Numbered from the stretch's first letter, positions 17,580-26,304 are shown. The stretch: DNA of 64,000 bases from Bauldia sp. (GCA_026126025.1 JAHCJZ010000010.1:1-64000); one strand, 5' to 3'. The notes: a model not told the origin generated them from the sequence alone. Translations and numbers: made by a program.

Positions 17580-17899
17580 GACGCGAGTCGGTCAAACCGG
17601 ACCGCAGGCCGCTGTCACAGAACTGTTATCCGGCCGTCTCACGCCTTCGTGAAGGCGCAGAGCTACCAGCCGCACGAACACGACACCCGGCCGACGCTGG
17701 CCGTGCCGACGCTAACGCGTTGATTTACCGGGGCGGATCGCCGTCGGCGCGGTCACGCCGTCGGAGGGTCGCGACGGGCGGCCTCACGGCGCCGTGACCG
17801 ATATAGGCAAACCCGATATCGATCATAGCTTGGCCATTCCCGGGGTCGGATTACGTTCATCGCATACCGGCGCTCCCGCCGGCCAACCGGAGAACGACA
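17580..17899 (+). promoter_or_regulatory. Leader/promoter region of pqqA with a perfect 14-base palindrome
   Basis: A 320-base stretch with no longer gene, between the dinB control region and pqqA. It contains TCACGGCGCCGTGA at 17784-17797, a perfect palindrome about 100 bases before the pqqA start, which could be an operator. The repeated GATAT motif (17810-17822) lies just after it. I could not identify convincing -35/-10 hexamers. Confidence 0.4.
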
Positions 17900-17977
17900 A
17901 TGTCCTGGAAGACCCCGAAGATTGCGGAAGTTTGCGTCGGCATGGAAATCAACATGTATGCCTGCGCGAAGCGCTAG
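17900..17977 (+). CDS. pqqA: PQQ precursor peptide PqqA (orphan copy)
   Basis: A 25-residue peptide, MSWKTPKIAEVCVGMEINMY followed by ACAKR. It matches the PqqA pattern: W at position 3, P at 6, the VGME core, and the glutamate and tyrosine (E16 and Y20, spaced ExxxY) that PqqE cross-links to become pyrroloquinoline quinone. GGAGA lies about six bases before the ATG. A strong terminator follows the stop by 21 bases, so this is a monocistronic unit; pqqB, C, D and E are not in the window. Unusual features are two cysteines (C12, C22) and a basic C terminus. The stop codon is inside a perfect palindrome, TAGTCCGCGGACTA (17975-17988). It is the only PQQ biosynthesis gene near the five quinoprotein dehydrogenases in this window. 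Confidence 0.9.
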   Translation: MSWKTPKIAEVCVGMEINMYACAKR

Positions 17978-17998
17978 TCCGCGGACTAAGCTTTGATG

Positions 17999-18025
17999 AA
18001 AGGGCGGCCTTCGGGCCGCCCTTTT
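17999..18025 (+). terminator. Rho-independent terminator of pqqA
   Basis: An 11-bp stem, AAAGGGCGGCC with GGCCGCCCTTT, around a TTCG tetraloop, continuing into TTTT. It is a textbook terminator 21 bases after the pqqA stop. Confidence 0.95.
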
Positions 18026-18156
18026 CATTTGTGGCCGCGCGAGGTCGGGGGCGTTAACGCGTGTGGCGGGCAGCGCGCCCGGGTCCGGGGTTGCGTCCAA
18101 TTTGCCGATGCGCCGTAACGGTTCCTTGCGGCACGCGGAGTCATCGTGGTGGACAA

Positions 18157-18474
18157 ATGATGACCCGCAGGAAGCAGGAACTGGATCGCCGCCGCGCGCC
18201 GCGTCGCAGAACCACGGCGGTGGCGACGATTCACGTCTTCGGCCAGCGGATGACCTGCAGCGTCGTCGACATCTCCGACAGCGGCGCGAAGATCGATATC
18301 CCGCCCGAGTGGATCGTGCCGCCCTCCTTCTATCTCCACATTCCCGGCGAGCGCGTCTTCAGCCGCGCCTCCCTCGTCTGGCGCTCGACCTTCCAGGCCG
18401 GCGTCTCGCTCGGCGAAATCTGGGCCCGGCCGGAAGACCACCCCGACCCCGCGGTGCAGGCGCTCTTCGTCTAG
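18157..18474 (+). CDS. PilZ-domain protein
   Basis: A 105-residue single-domain protein. It has the c-di-GMP-binding signature of PilZ: the Arg motif (DRRRAPRRRTT, an RxxxR form) at the N terminus and DISDSGAKI (the D/NxSxxG motif) about 30 residues later. The remaining strands (FYLHIPGERVFSRASLVWR) complete a beta-barrel. ATG 18157 and ATG 18160 are adjacent alternatives. It is probably a cytoplasmic c-di-GMP receptor; no partner is encoded nearby. Confidence 0.88.
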   Translation: MMTRRKQELDRRRAPRRRTTAVATIHVFGQRMTCSVVDISDSGAKIDIPPEWIVPPSFYLHIPGERVFSRASLVWRSTFQAGVSLGEIWARPEDHPDPAVQALFV

Positions 18475-18476
18475 CG

Positions 18477-19850
18477 CTACTCCGCGGGCGGGATGTTCTG
18501 GTTTAGGTGGAAGAAATTGTCGGGGTCGTAGACCGCCTTGATGCGCTGGAGGCGCTCGAAGGCGCCGCCGGGATAGGCGGCGCGGACGCGCGCGGCGCCT
18601 TCGTCGGCGAGGAAGTTCACATAGGCACCGTCGTCACCCTGGCGCAGCGCGCCGGCGAGCGCCGCGACCCAGGCCTCGCGCGACGCTCTGTCGGGCCCGG
18701 TGTAGAACGACGCGACATTGGCCATGATGCGGCTGTGGCGGTGGGCATAGGCGGTCGCGTCGTTCGCCACGCGCGCCACCGCACCGCCGAGGACCCGCAG
18801 CTGCACCACCCGCATCGGCGCGTCCGAGGCGGCGAGACGGCCAAGCATCAGCGCCGCCTCGTCGCGGCCGACATGGTCGAGGAAAATAGTCTGCGCGACC
18901 GCCGTCGGGTGGTAGCCGCCCTCCTCCGGCGGAAACATCCCGGCATAGGGCATCGGCGTCACCATGTCGGCATGCGGGGTCGCCAGCGCGCGGAATGGCT
19001 CCAGCGCCGCGGCGGCTTCCTCGGGCGGGCCGGCGAAGGCGAGCTGCGCGAAGATCACCAGCGCCCCGTGAAGCGCGGCCGGAAGGAACGGCATCGGCGG
19101 CGCCGGCATGACGTTGGCGATGGTCGACAGCGCGTCCGGCGCCTCGTCGGCGGTCGCGACGAACCCGGCGATCGTCGCGGGCGTCGCTGGCAGGATCAGC
19201 ATGCCGCCGGTGAAGTCGGTCAACGCGTGGAGGCGGAAGCGGAGCCGCGTCGCCACGCCGAAATTCCCGCCGCCGCCGCGGAGCGCCCAGAAGAGGTCGG
19301 AATGCGTCTTGGCGTCGGCATAGACGACCGAGCCGTCGGCGGTCACCACCTCCGCCGCGATCAGCGAATCGATCGTCAGCCCGTGCTTGCGTGCCAGGAA
19401 GCCGACGCCGCCGCCGAGCGTGATGCCGCCGATCCCGACCGAGCCGGTGTCGCCGAAGCCGACCGCGAGCCCGTGCTCCGCCGCCGCGATGGTGAACGCG
19501 CCCGCCGTGGCGCCAGTCCCGGCCCAGGCGGTGCGGCTTTCCGCGTCGATCTCGATCGCGCTCATGTCGCGAAGGTCGATGACCAGCCCGCCCTCGGTCG
19601 CGCTGTGCCCGGCGACGCTGTGGCCGCCGCTCCGCACCGCCAGCTCGAGCCCGTGGTCGCGGGCGAAGGCGACCGCAGCCGCAACATCCGCCGCATGCGC
19701 GACGCGCGCGATCGCGGCCGGGCGGCGGTCGATGCCGCCATAGAACACGGCGCGCGCCGCGTCGAAATCGGCGTTGCCGCGGCGGATGAGACGCCCGGCA
19801 AGCCGCCGGGCAAGCGTGTCGAGCGGCAGGCTCGTCGCAGCGATGTTCAT
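18477..19850 (-). CDS. FAD-linked oxidoreductase, berberine-bridge-enzyme type
   Basis: A 457-residue flavoprotein. The PCMH/FAD_binding_4 fold is shown by LAVRSGGHSVAGHS (near residue 75; the His of this motif often bonds covalently to FAD), GGLVIDLRDMSAIEID and GSVGIGGITLGGGVGFLARK. The BBE C-terminal motif is YDPDNFFHLNQNI near the end. ATG 19850 has GGGAG upstream, and the longer frame has no support. Only three bases separate its stop from the end of the convergent PilZ gene. It oxidises an alcohol, sugar or secondary metabolite with O2 or another acceptor; the substrate is unknown. Confidence 0.9.
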   Translation of the reverse strand: MNIAATSLPLDTLARRLAGRLIRRGNADFDAARAVFYGGIDRRPAAIARVAHAADVAAAVAFARDHGLELAVRSGGHSVAGHSATEGGLVIDLRDMSAIEIDAESRTAWAGTGATAGAFTIAAAEHGLAVGFGDTGSVGIGGITLGGGVGFLARKHGLTIDSLIAAEVVTADGSVVYADAKTHSDLFWALRGGGGNFGVATRLRFRLHALTDFTGGMLILPATPATIAGFVATADEAPDALSTIANVMPAPPMPFLPAALHGALVIFAQLAFAGPPEEAAAALEPFRALATPHADMVTPMPYAGMFPPEEGGYHPTAVAQTIFLDHVGRDEAALMLGRLAASDAPMRVVQLRVLGGAVARVANDATAYAHRHSRIMANVASFYTGPDRASREAWVAALAGALRQGDDGAYVNFLADEGAARVRAAYPGGAFERLQRIKAVYDPDNFFHLNQNIPPAE

Positions 19851-20011
19851 GGCGGGCTCCCTTGTCGCTGGCTGCTCCCTGCTCCAACGACGAACGGCCG
19901 CCGCCGATTTCGACACGCCGCGCGATTCTTTTTTCGCGGCGCGGCGCCGCCCGTGTCGCCGCCACGTGATTTCGGCTAGGTAACCGGCACGGGTTCGCTG
20001 GGGAGGTGCGC

Positions 20012-21319
20012 GTGCGGAAATCTGTCGTCGGTCTCGTTCTCGTGCTTGCCAGCCTTGTCGCGGCGCCGAACCTTGCGGCCGCGCAAAACGCCAGCTCGGC
20101 GCTTGCCGCCTTTCGCAACGCCGCCAACGCGTCCGGGACCGAGGAGGAGCGCATCCACGCCCTCCTCATGACGATGACCCACCAGAACCAGCCGGAGAAG
20201 CCGCAGCCGGCCGGCCCGGCGGTCCGCAACAATTCCTGTGAATGGGCCAATGACGGCGAGTGCGACGAGCCCGGCATCGGCACCGGCGCCTGCGCCTCCG
20301 GCACCGACTACAATGACTGCTGGCGCATCGCGCAGGGCGTCGAGGACGATTCCTGCCGCTGGGCCAATGACGGCGAGTGCGACGAGCCCCATCTCGGCAC
20401 CGGCTCCTGCGCCCAGGCGACGGACGTCTCCGACTGCGGCTCGCTGATCACGCTGCGCTTCCAGAACGACAGCTGCATCCACGCCTTCGACGGCGTGTGC
20501 AACGTGCCCGGCGTCGGCGACGGCACCTGCGAGCCGCGCACCGACCGCTCCGACTGCATCGGCCGCGAGCGGCCGATGGGGATCATGGATCACTTCTTCG
20601 GCCACGACGACCGCAGGCTGATGGACACGGCGGTGATGCCCTGGGCGGTCGTCGGCACGCTGACCGACAATGACGGCGGCTCCTGCACCGCCACGCTGAT
20701 CGGCGCCGACGTGCTGGTCACCGCCGCGCATTGCATCGAGGTCGAGGAGGGCGGGGTCGACGTCAGCCAGCAATTCACCACCGGCTTCGGCCTCCCCGGC
20801 GGCCCGCGCAGCGCGCGCGTGATCGGCTACATGCTGTCGCCCAACCGCGCCGCGGACCTTGCCAGCAAGAACGAAGACACCGAGGGCACCGACTGGGCGC
20901 TGCTGCGCATCGACCGGCCGCTCGGCACGGAGCTCGGCTATCTTGAGGTCCGCCCGCCGGTCGCGACCTGGAGCGCGCAGGAGCTCCTCGGCAGCATCCG
21001 CCTCCTCCAGGCCGGCTACAGCTGGGACACCGGCGTCAATCTCTCCGGCAATGTCGGCTGCAGGATCGTCTCGGTGTTCGACGACAACACCTTCGCCCAT
21101 GACTGCGACACCACCAAGGGCGACTCCGGCTCGCCCTTCATGGTCGAGGAGAATGGCGCCTGGTACGTCGTCGCGACCGACTCCGCGTTCCGTTTCGCCG
21201 AGCCCGGCGCGCCGGCGCTCTACGTCGCCTCGCGCGCCGATGCCTGGTTCGGCTTCCTTCCCGGCTTCGCCTCGGGCGAGCTCGGCACGATGGTCGGCGG
21301 CTCGAAGCCGAAAGTCTGA
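20012..21319 (+). CDS. Secreted trypsin-like serine protease with three Cys-rich repeats
   Basis: A 435-residue protein. GTG 20012 follows GGGAGG at five bases; an overlapping GTG at 20006 is less likely. The signal peptide is VRKSVVGLVLVLASLVAAPN with cleavage near AAAQ. Residues about 75-185 are three tandem repeats of roughly 35 residues with the pattern SC-x6-DGxC-(D/N)-x-P-x-x-G-x-G-x-C-x(8)-DC. The chymotrypsin-fold domain follows, with its triad in VTAAHC (His), TDWALL (Asp) and KGDSGSP (Ser). The Cys repeats resemble small calcium-binding LNR-like modules and may control or target the protease. Confidence 0.9.
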   Translation: MRKSVVGLVLVLASLVAAPNLAAAQNASSALAAFRNAANASGTEEERIHALLMTMTHQNQPEKPQPAGPAVRNNSCEWANDGECDEPGIGTGACASGTDYNDCWRIAQGVEDDSCRWANDGECDEPHLGTGSCAQATDVSDCGSLITLRFQNDSCIHAFDGVCNVPGVGDGTCEPRTDRSDCIGRERPMGIMDHFFGHDDRRLMDTAVMPWAVVGTLTDNDGGSCTATLIGADVLVTAAHCIEVEEGGVDVSQQFTTGFGLPGGPRSARVIGYMLSPNRAADLASKNEDTEGTDWALLRIDRPLGTELGYLEVRPPVATWSAQELLGSIRLLQAGYSWDTGVNLSGNVGCRIVSVFDDNTFAHDCDTTKGDSGSPFMVEENGAWYVVATDSAFRFAEPGAPALYVASRADAWFGFLPGFASGELGTMVGGSKPKV

Positions 21320-21402
21320 GGCAACCATCCGCGGCCGTCGGTCGTGACTTCGCCGCAACCTCCGCGCTAGGCTCCCCCCGGGACGAGCCGGAGGAAAGCC
21401 AC

Positions 21403-22524
21403 ATGCACAGGACATGGCAGACGGCCTTGGCCGCGGCCGCGATCACCCTCAGCCTCGCCGCTCCCGCGGCGGCGCAGGGCATCGGCGTCGACCTCGTCGC
21501 CGACGATTTCGATTCCCCGATCCTCGTCACCGCACCGGCCGGCGACGACCGGCTGTTCGTCGTCGAGCAGACCGGGCGGATCTGGATCATGGAAGGCGGC
21601 GCCCGCCTTCAGACCCCGTTCCTCGACATTGCGGGTGCGGTCATCGCCGGCGGCGAGCAGGGCCTTCTCGGCCTCGCCTTCCATCCCGACTACGCGGCGA
21701 ACGGCCGGTTCTACCTGAACTACACCAACCGCGCCGGGAACACCGAGATCGCGCGCTTCACCGTCTCGGCGGACGCCAATGTCGCCGACCCGGCGAGCGA
21801 GAGCGAGGTGCTCGAGATCGAGGACTTCGCCGGCAACCACAATGGCGGATGGATGGAGTTCGGTCCCGACGGCTTCCTCTACATCGCCACCGGCGACGGC
21901 GGCGGCGGCGGCGACCCGCGGCGGAACGGGCAGGACACCGGCGCGCTCCTCGGCAAGATCCTCCGCATCGACGTCGATAGCGGATCGCCCTACGCGATCC
22001 CGCCGGGCAACCCCTTCGCGGGCGGCGGCGGCGCGCCCGAAATGTTCGTCTATGGCGTCCGCAATCCGTGGCGGAACGCGATCGACGGCAACGACCTCTA
22101 CATCGCCGATGTCGGCCAGAATGCGTGGGAGGAGGTGACGGTGATCTCGCTCGACGATGCCGGCGCCAATCTCGGCTGGAACGTCGCCGAGGGGAACCAC
22201 TGCTACGAGCAGCAGGGCTGCGACCTCTCGGCCTTCACCCCGGCGACCTACGAATACAGCCACACCGAAGGCTGCTCGATCACCGGCGGCTACGTCTATC
22301 GCGGCGCGGCCGTCCCCGCCCTCGCCGGCCACTACATCTTCGCCGACTACTGCACCGGCCTGGTGCGCTCCTTCGTCTATGACGGCGGCCCGCCGGCGGA
22401 GGTCACCGACTGGACCAGCGCCATCGGGTTGATCGGCAACATCACCTCCTTCGGCCGCGACGCCGCGGGGGAGCTCTACATCACCACCGCCCGTGGCGCG
22501 GTGTACCGGATCGTCGCCCGATAG
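21403..22524 (+). CDS. Soluble PQQ-dependent sugar dehydrogenase family protein
   Basis: A 373-residue periplasmic protein of the GSDH/sorbosone dehydrogenase family, a six-bladed propeller related to aldose dehydrogenase Asd and soluble glucose dehydrogenase. The signal peptide is MHRTWQTALAAAAITLSLAA with APAAAQ/G. Family motifs are VVEQTGRIWIMEGG, GGEQGLLGLAFHPDY, NHNGGWMEFGPDGFLYIATG (with the catalytic His), VYGVRNPWR and DVGQNAWEEV. It would oxidise an aldose with PQQ as cofactor and pass electrons to a cytochrome or quinone. It lies 3.4 kb from pqqA and is unrelated in fold to the eight-bladed dehydrogenases at 43.7-63.2 kb. Some members of this family bind PQQ poorly, so activity is inferred. 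Confidence 0.9.
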   Translation: MHRTWQTALAAAAITLSLAAPAAAQGIGVDLVADDFDSPILVTAPAGDDRLFVVEQTGRIWIMEGGARLQTPFLDIAGAVIAGGEQGLLGLAFHPDYAANGRFYLNYTNRAGNTEIARFTVSADANVADPASESEVLEIEDFAGNHNGGWMEFGPDGFLYIATGDGGGGGDPRRNGQDTGALLGKILRIDVDSGSPYAIPPGNPFAGGGGAPEMFVYGVRNPWRNAIDGNDLYIADVGQNAWEEVTVISLDDAGANLGWNVAEGNHCYEQQGCDLSAFTPATYEYSHTEGCSITGGYVYRGAAVPALAGHYIFADYCTGLVRSFVYDGGPPAEVTDWTSAIGLIGNITSFGRDAAGELYITTARGAVYRIVAR

Positions 22525-22680
22525 CGCGCCCGGGGCTGGACCCCGGTTCTGCGGTGCACCGTTTCACGCTGCACCGCGCCCGGGGAATGCTCTTGGGAAA
22601 GATGCCGTTTCCCGGGCGCAGCGCAGCACGAAGTGGTGCGCTGCAGAACCGGGATCCACCGCTGCGAAGAATAGGGGCGC
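22525..22680. repeat. Intergenic inverted repeat, family F
   Basis: Downstream of the sugar dehydrogenase. The left arm, cccggttctgcggtgcacc (22541-22560), faces the right arm, gtgcgctgcagaaccggga (22635-22653), with inner gcgcccgggg/cccgggcgc arms. The layout is that of the dispersed palindromes elsewhere in the window. No gene is seen. Confidence 0.65.
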
Positions 22681-22688
22681 GTGCAAAA

Positions 22689-22719
22689 CAAAGGGGCCGC
22701 AAAGTGCGGCCCCCTTCTT
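22689..22719. terminator. Bidirectional terminator between the sugar dehydrogenase and csbD
   Basis: The stem AAGGGGCCGC pairs with GCGGCCCCCTT (one bulged base) around AAAGT, with A-rich sequence on the left and a T-rich tail on the right. It lies between convergent genes and can serve both. Confidence 0.8.
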
Positions 22720-22738
22720 CACGAGCGGTGCGGCGGCG

Positions 22739-22939
22739 TCAGTTGACGCGCGCCATCCACTCGTCGACCTGGCGGCGGGCGTCGTCCTTGGCGATGCCGT
22801 AGCGCTCCTGGATGCGGCCGGCGAGCTGCTGGAGATCGCCCTCGGCGACCGTGAGGTCGTCGTCGGTGAGCTTGCCCCACTGCTCCTTGATCTTGCCGGT
22901 GAACTGCTTCCAGTTGCCCTCGATACGGTCCCGGTTCAT
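22739..22939 (-). CDS. CsbD-family stress-associated protein
   Basis: A 66-residue acidic helical protein, MNRDRIEGNWKQFTGKIKEQ then WGKLTDDDLTVAEGD, matching the CsbD family (IxGNWKQFxGKxKEQWGKLTDDD). GAGGAG lies seven bases before ATG 22939. CsbD proteins are induced in general stress in many bacteria, with no defined biochemical role. Confidence 0.95.
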   Translation of the reverse strand: MNRDRIEGNWKQFTGKIKEQWGKLTDDDLTVAEGDLQQLAGRIQERYGIAKDDARRQVDEWMARVN

Positions 22940-23056
22940 CGCTTCACTCCTCGTCGTTTGTGAGCCGCGCATCGTGCGGCGGGACCTCTGAAACGCCCCG
23001 CCGCACGATGGGTTCCCCGCCTGCCCCTCATCGGCCGACGCGGCTACACTTCCCCG

Positions 23057-24271
23057 ATGAGTCGGCTCCTCGCCCTTCTCCTGACCCTCCTCGCGCTGGC
23101 CGTGCCTGCCACCGCGCAGGACCTCAATGCCGACTTCCGCCGCTGGCTCGACCAGAGCCTCTGGCCCGAGGCGTCGGCCGCCGGCGTGTCGCGCGCCACC
23201 TTCGACGCGGCGTTCGCCGGCATGGCGCCCGACCTGACGCTGCCGGAGCTCAACCTCGGCGGCGGCGACGGCCCGGCGATCGACCAGTCCGAGTTCCGCA
23301 GCCCCGCGCTCTACTTCAACGAATCCAGCATCGCCCGCCTCGTCGCCGACGGCCGCCGTCATCTTTCCACCTGGTCGCAAACGCTTGCCGCGATCGAGCA
23401 GCGCTACGGCGTGTCGCGCGGCATCCTCGTCGCGATCTGGGGCCGCGAATCGGCCTATGGCGCGGCGTCGATCCCGCACAACGCGATCGTCACGCTCGCG
23501 ACCCACGCCTTCATCGGCCGCCGCCCCGCCGCCTTCCGCGCCGAGCTGATCGCCGCGCTCCGCATCCTGCAGCGCGGCGACGTCGCGCCGTCGCGGATGA
23601 TGAGCTCATGGGCTGGCGGCCTCGGCCAGCCGCAATTCCTGCCCTCCGCCTTCCTGCAATACGCCGTCGACTTCGACGGCGACGGCCGCGCCGACATCTG
23701 GGACTCGGTCCCCGACACGCTCGCCTCGATCGCCAATTATCTCGCCCGCCATGGCTGGGACGGCACGCGTGGCTGGGGCCTCGAAGTGTCGCTCCCGGCG
23801 AGCGTCCCCTGCATGCTGGAGGGCGAGCATCAGCCGATCCCGCTCGCCACCTGGCAGAACCTCGGCGTCACGCCCGCCGACGGCACCGCCTTCACCCGCC
23901 CGGGAAACACGCTCTACCATCTGGTGATGCCGGCCGGCCGCCTCGGCCCCGCCTTCCTGGTGACGCCGAATTTCTACGTCCTGAAGGACTACAACCAGTC
24001 CGACCTCTACGCGCTCTTCGTCGGCGCCCTCGCCGACCGCATGACGCTCGACGACCGTCCCTTCCGCACCGCGTGGCGCGACATCGGCCATTTCTCCCAC
24101 GCCGACGTGCAGGCGATGCAGCGGCGCCTGATCGGCATGGGCTACGATGTCGGCGGCGCCGACGGCCTCATCGGCTACCGCACCCGCATCGCCATCGGCG
24201 ACTGGCAGACCCGCTCCGGCCTGCCCGTGACCTGCTTCCCCGACGCCGGCCTCATCGCCGCGCTGCGGTAG
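23057..24271 (+). CDS. Lytic murein transglycosylase (MltB-like) with peptidoglycan-binding domain
   Basis: A 404-residue secreted enzyme. The signal peptide is MSRLLALLLTLLALAVPATA with TAQ/D. The SLT_2 domain has the catalytic Glu in AIWGRESAYG (near residue 135), then SSWAGGLGQPQFLPSAFLQY and VDFDGDGRADIWDSVPDTLAS, typical of MltB/Slt35-like enzymes. The C-terminal 70 residues are a PG_binding_1 domain (VQAMQRRLIGMGYDVGGADG). It cleaves the MurNAc-GlcNAc bond to give 1,6-anhydro ends. No lipobox is present, so it is soluble in the periplasm. Confidence 0.95.
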   Translation: MSRLLALLLTLLALAVPATAQDLNADFRRWLDQSLWPEASAAGVSRATFDAAFAGMAPDLTLPELNLGGGDGPAIDQSEFRSPALYFNESSIARLVADGRRHLSTWSQTLAAIEQRYGVSRGILVAIWGRESAYGAASIPHNAIVTLATHAFIGRRPAAFRAELIAALRILQRGDVAPSRMMSSWAGGLGQPQFLPSAFLQYAVDFDGDGRADIWDSVPDTLASIANYLARHGWDGTRGWGLEVSLPASVPCMLEGEHQPIPLATWQNLGVTPADGTAFTRPGNTLYHLVMPAGRLGPAFLVTPNFYVLKDYNQSDLYALFVGALADRMTLDDRPFRTAWRDIGHFSHADVQAMQRRLIGMGYDVGGADGLIGYRTRIAIGDWQTRSGLPVTCFPDAGLIAALR

Positions 24272-24305
24272 GGTGCGTCCGGCCGATGCGCAGCCTACTG
24301 GGCGG

Positions 24306-24442
24306 CTAACCTCCCCCTCGTGGGGAGGTCGAAATCGGCAAGCGAAGCGCCGCCGATTTCGGGAGGGGGGACGGCCTCTCAGTCAGCCCCCCTCCCCGAA
24401 ACCGCTTCGCGGTTTCGACCCTCCCACAAGGGGAGGGTTAGC
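24306..24442. repeat. Intergenic palindromic repeat, family A
   Basis: A compound inverted repeat: taacctccccctcgtgggga at the left and tcccacaaggggagggtta at the right form the outer arms. Nested hairpins include gaaatcggcaagcgaagcgc-type and gaaaccgcttcgcggtttc. Same family as 2361-2493. Confidence 0.8.
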
Positions 24443-24499
24443 CGCGTCAGTCTGATGCGCTCACACTCTAGGATCGCGTGAGCGAGAAGGAGGAAAACG

Positions 24500-24913
24500 A
24501 TGGCCTATTGGCTGTTCAAGTCGGAGCCCGGCAGCTGGTCGTGGACCGACCAGATCGCCGCGGGCGCCAAGGGGCAGGAATGGGACGGCGTCCGCAACCC
24601 GCAGGCGCAGGGCCACATGAAGGCGATGAGGAAGGGCGATCTCGGCTTCTTCTACCACACCGGTGACGTGAAGGCGGTGATCGGGATCGTCGAGGTGATC
24701 GGCGAGGCCCACCCCGAATCGAAGGATCCGGCGTGGCAGTGCGTCGACCTTGCCGCCCGCGAGGAGCTGCCGCGGCCGGTGACGCTCGCCGCGGTGAAGG
24801 CCGACCCGCAGCTGAAGGACATGGTGCTCGCCAAGGCGCCGCGGCTCTCGGTGCAGCCGGTCACCGCGGCCGAATGGAGCCGCATCCGCATCATGGGCGG
24901 CCTCGCCGGCTGA
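24500..24913 (+). CDS. EVE-domain protein
   Basis: A 137-residue single-domain protein of the EVE (PUA-like) superfamily. It has MAYWLFKSEPGSWSWTDQIA, WDGVRNPQAQGHMKAMRKGD, FFYHTGDVKAVIGIVEV and IRIMGGLAG, all characteristic. EVE domains bind modified bases in nucleic acids and often partner with restriction systems, but nothing of that kind is adjacent here. It is cytoplasmic. Confidence 0.95.
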   Translation: MAYWLFKSEPGSWSWTDQIAAGAKGQEWDGVRNPQAQGHMKAMRKGDLGFFYHTGDVKAVIGIVEVIGEAHPESKDPAWQCVDLAAREELPRPVTLAAVKADPQLKDMVLAKAPRLSVQPVTAAEWSRIRIMGGLAG

Positions 24914-25055
24914 TCCGGCGTTTCATCGATCCGTCGCGCCGCCGTCATGACATGACAGCGGCGATTGTCATCCCAGCTTCGCGGGCGCGTCACGCGCGCC
25001 TGCTCTCCTCCGGGGCGCTCACACGAAGCGAGCGCGACTTCAACCGGAGGCAAGG

Positions 25056-26293
25056 ATGCTCACCCTTACGAGGATGATCGTCGCCGGCCTGCTGGCGGTT
25101 TCGACCGTCGGCGGCGTGGCGGCACCCGCTCTGGCCGATGAGGCCATCCAGCTCGGTCCCCGCCCGTTCTTCCTGGTGGAGAACATGGACGAGGGCGAGC
25201 TGAAGGACATGCTCCAGCAATGCGAGGCGGGCCCGTTCGCCCGCACCGCGTTCTCGATCGCCCATCGCGGCGCGCCGCTGCAATTCCCCGAGCACACCCG
25301 CGAGGCCTATGAGGCCGGCGCGCGGATGGGCGCGGGGATTCTCGAATGCGACGTGACCTTCACCGCGGACCGCCAGCTGGTGTGCCGCCACTCGCAGTGC
25401 GACCTTCACACCACGACCGACATCCTGCTCCATCCCGAGCTTGCGGCGCGGTGCACCCAGCCCTTCCAGCCGGCCGACGCCGCGGCGGGCACGCCGGCGA
25501 CCGCGATGTGCTGCACCAGCGACATCACGCTGGGCGAGTTCCGCCAGCTCAGTTCAACCCCAACGCCGCCACCGTCGAGGAATATGTCTTCGGCACGGCG
25601 AGCTTCCGCACCGAGCTCTACGCATCGCAGGGCGGCACGCTGATGACCCATGCCGAGAGCATCGCGCTCTTCGACGAGCTCGGCGTCGACTTCACGCCCG
25701 AGCTGAAGGAGCCGAGCGTCGCCATGCCGTTCGACGGCGACTACACCGAGGCCGACTACGCCCAGCAGCTGATCGACGAATATGTCGCCGCCGGCATCGA
25801 CCCGTCGCGGGTCTTCGCGCAGTCCTTCGACATCGACACGGTGCTGTACTGGATCGCGAACGCGCCGGAGTTCGGCGCGCAGGCGGTCTATCTCGACGAC
25901 CGCTACGAGCGTCCGGGCCATGAGGGCTTCAACCCGCTCGACCCGGCGACCTGGCATCCGACGATGGACGAGCTCGTCGCGGAGGGTGTGCGGATCATCG
26001 CACCGCCGATCCCGATCCTCCTCACGCTCGACGAGACCGGCGCGATCGTGCCGTCGCCCTACGCGATCGCCGCGAAGGAAGCCGGCCTCGACATCATCAC
26101 CTGGACGCTGGAGCGCTCCGGCCCGCTCAACAGCGGCGGCGGCTTCTACTACGCGTCGATCTCGGACGCGATCGACAATGACGGCGACATGTTCACCGTG
26201 CTCGACGTCCTCGCGCAGGAGGTCGGCGTCCTCGGCGTCTTCTCCGACTGGGCGGCGACGGTCACCTACTACGCCAACTGCGCCGGCCTCTAG
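25056..26293 (+). pseudogene. Glycerophosphodiester phosphodiesterase, frameshifted
   Basis: A secreted GDPD-family enzyme split across two frames. The first frame (25056-25550) has GGAGG and ATG, a signal peptide ([20 protein letters not shown], cleavage near ALA), and the catalytic start [20 protein letters not shown] then [19 protein letters not shown]. It runs to [10 protein letters not shown]. The second frame, starting at 25550, continues with [39 protein letters not shown] and [10 protein letters not shown] and stops at 26293. In homologues a short segment (L-x-G-K/R-M-D) joins these two parts, so the data fit a deletion of about 16 bases at the CAGctCAG repeat (25545-25552), which shifts the frame. 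The alternative is an assembly or sequencing error. As written, the protein would end prematurely at 25643. Confidence 0.85.
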
Positions 26294-26304
26294 CCGGAGC
26301 CGGG

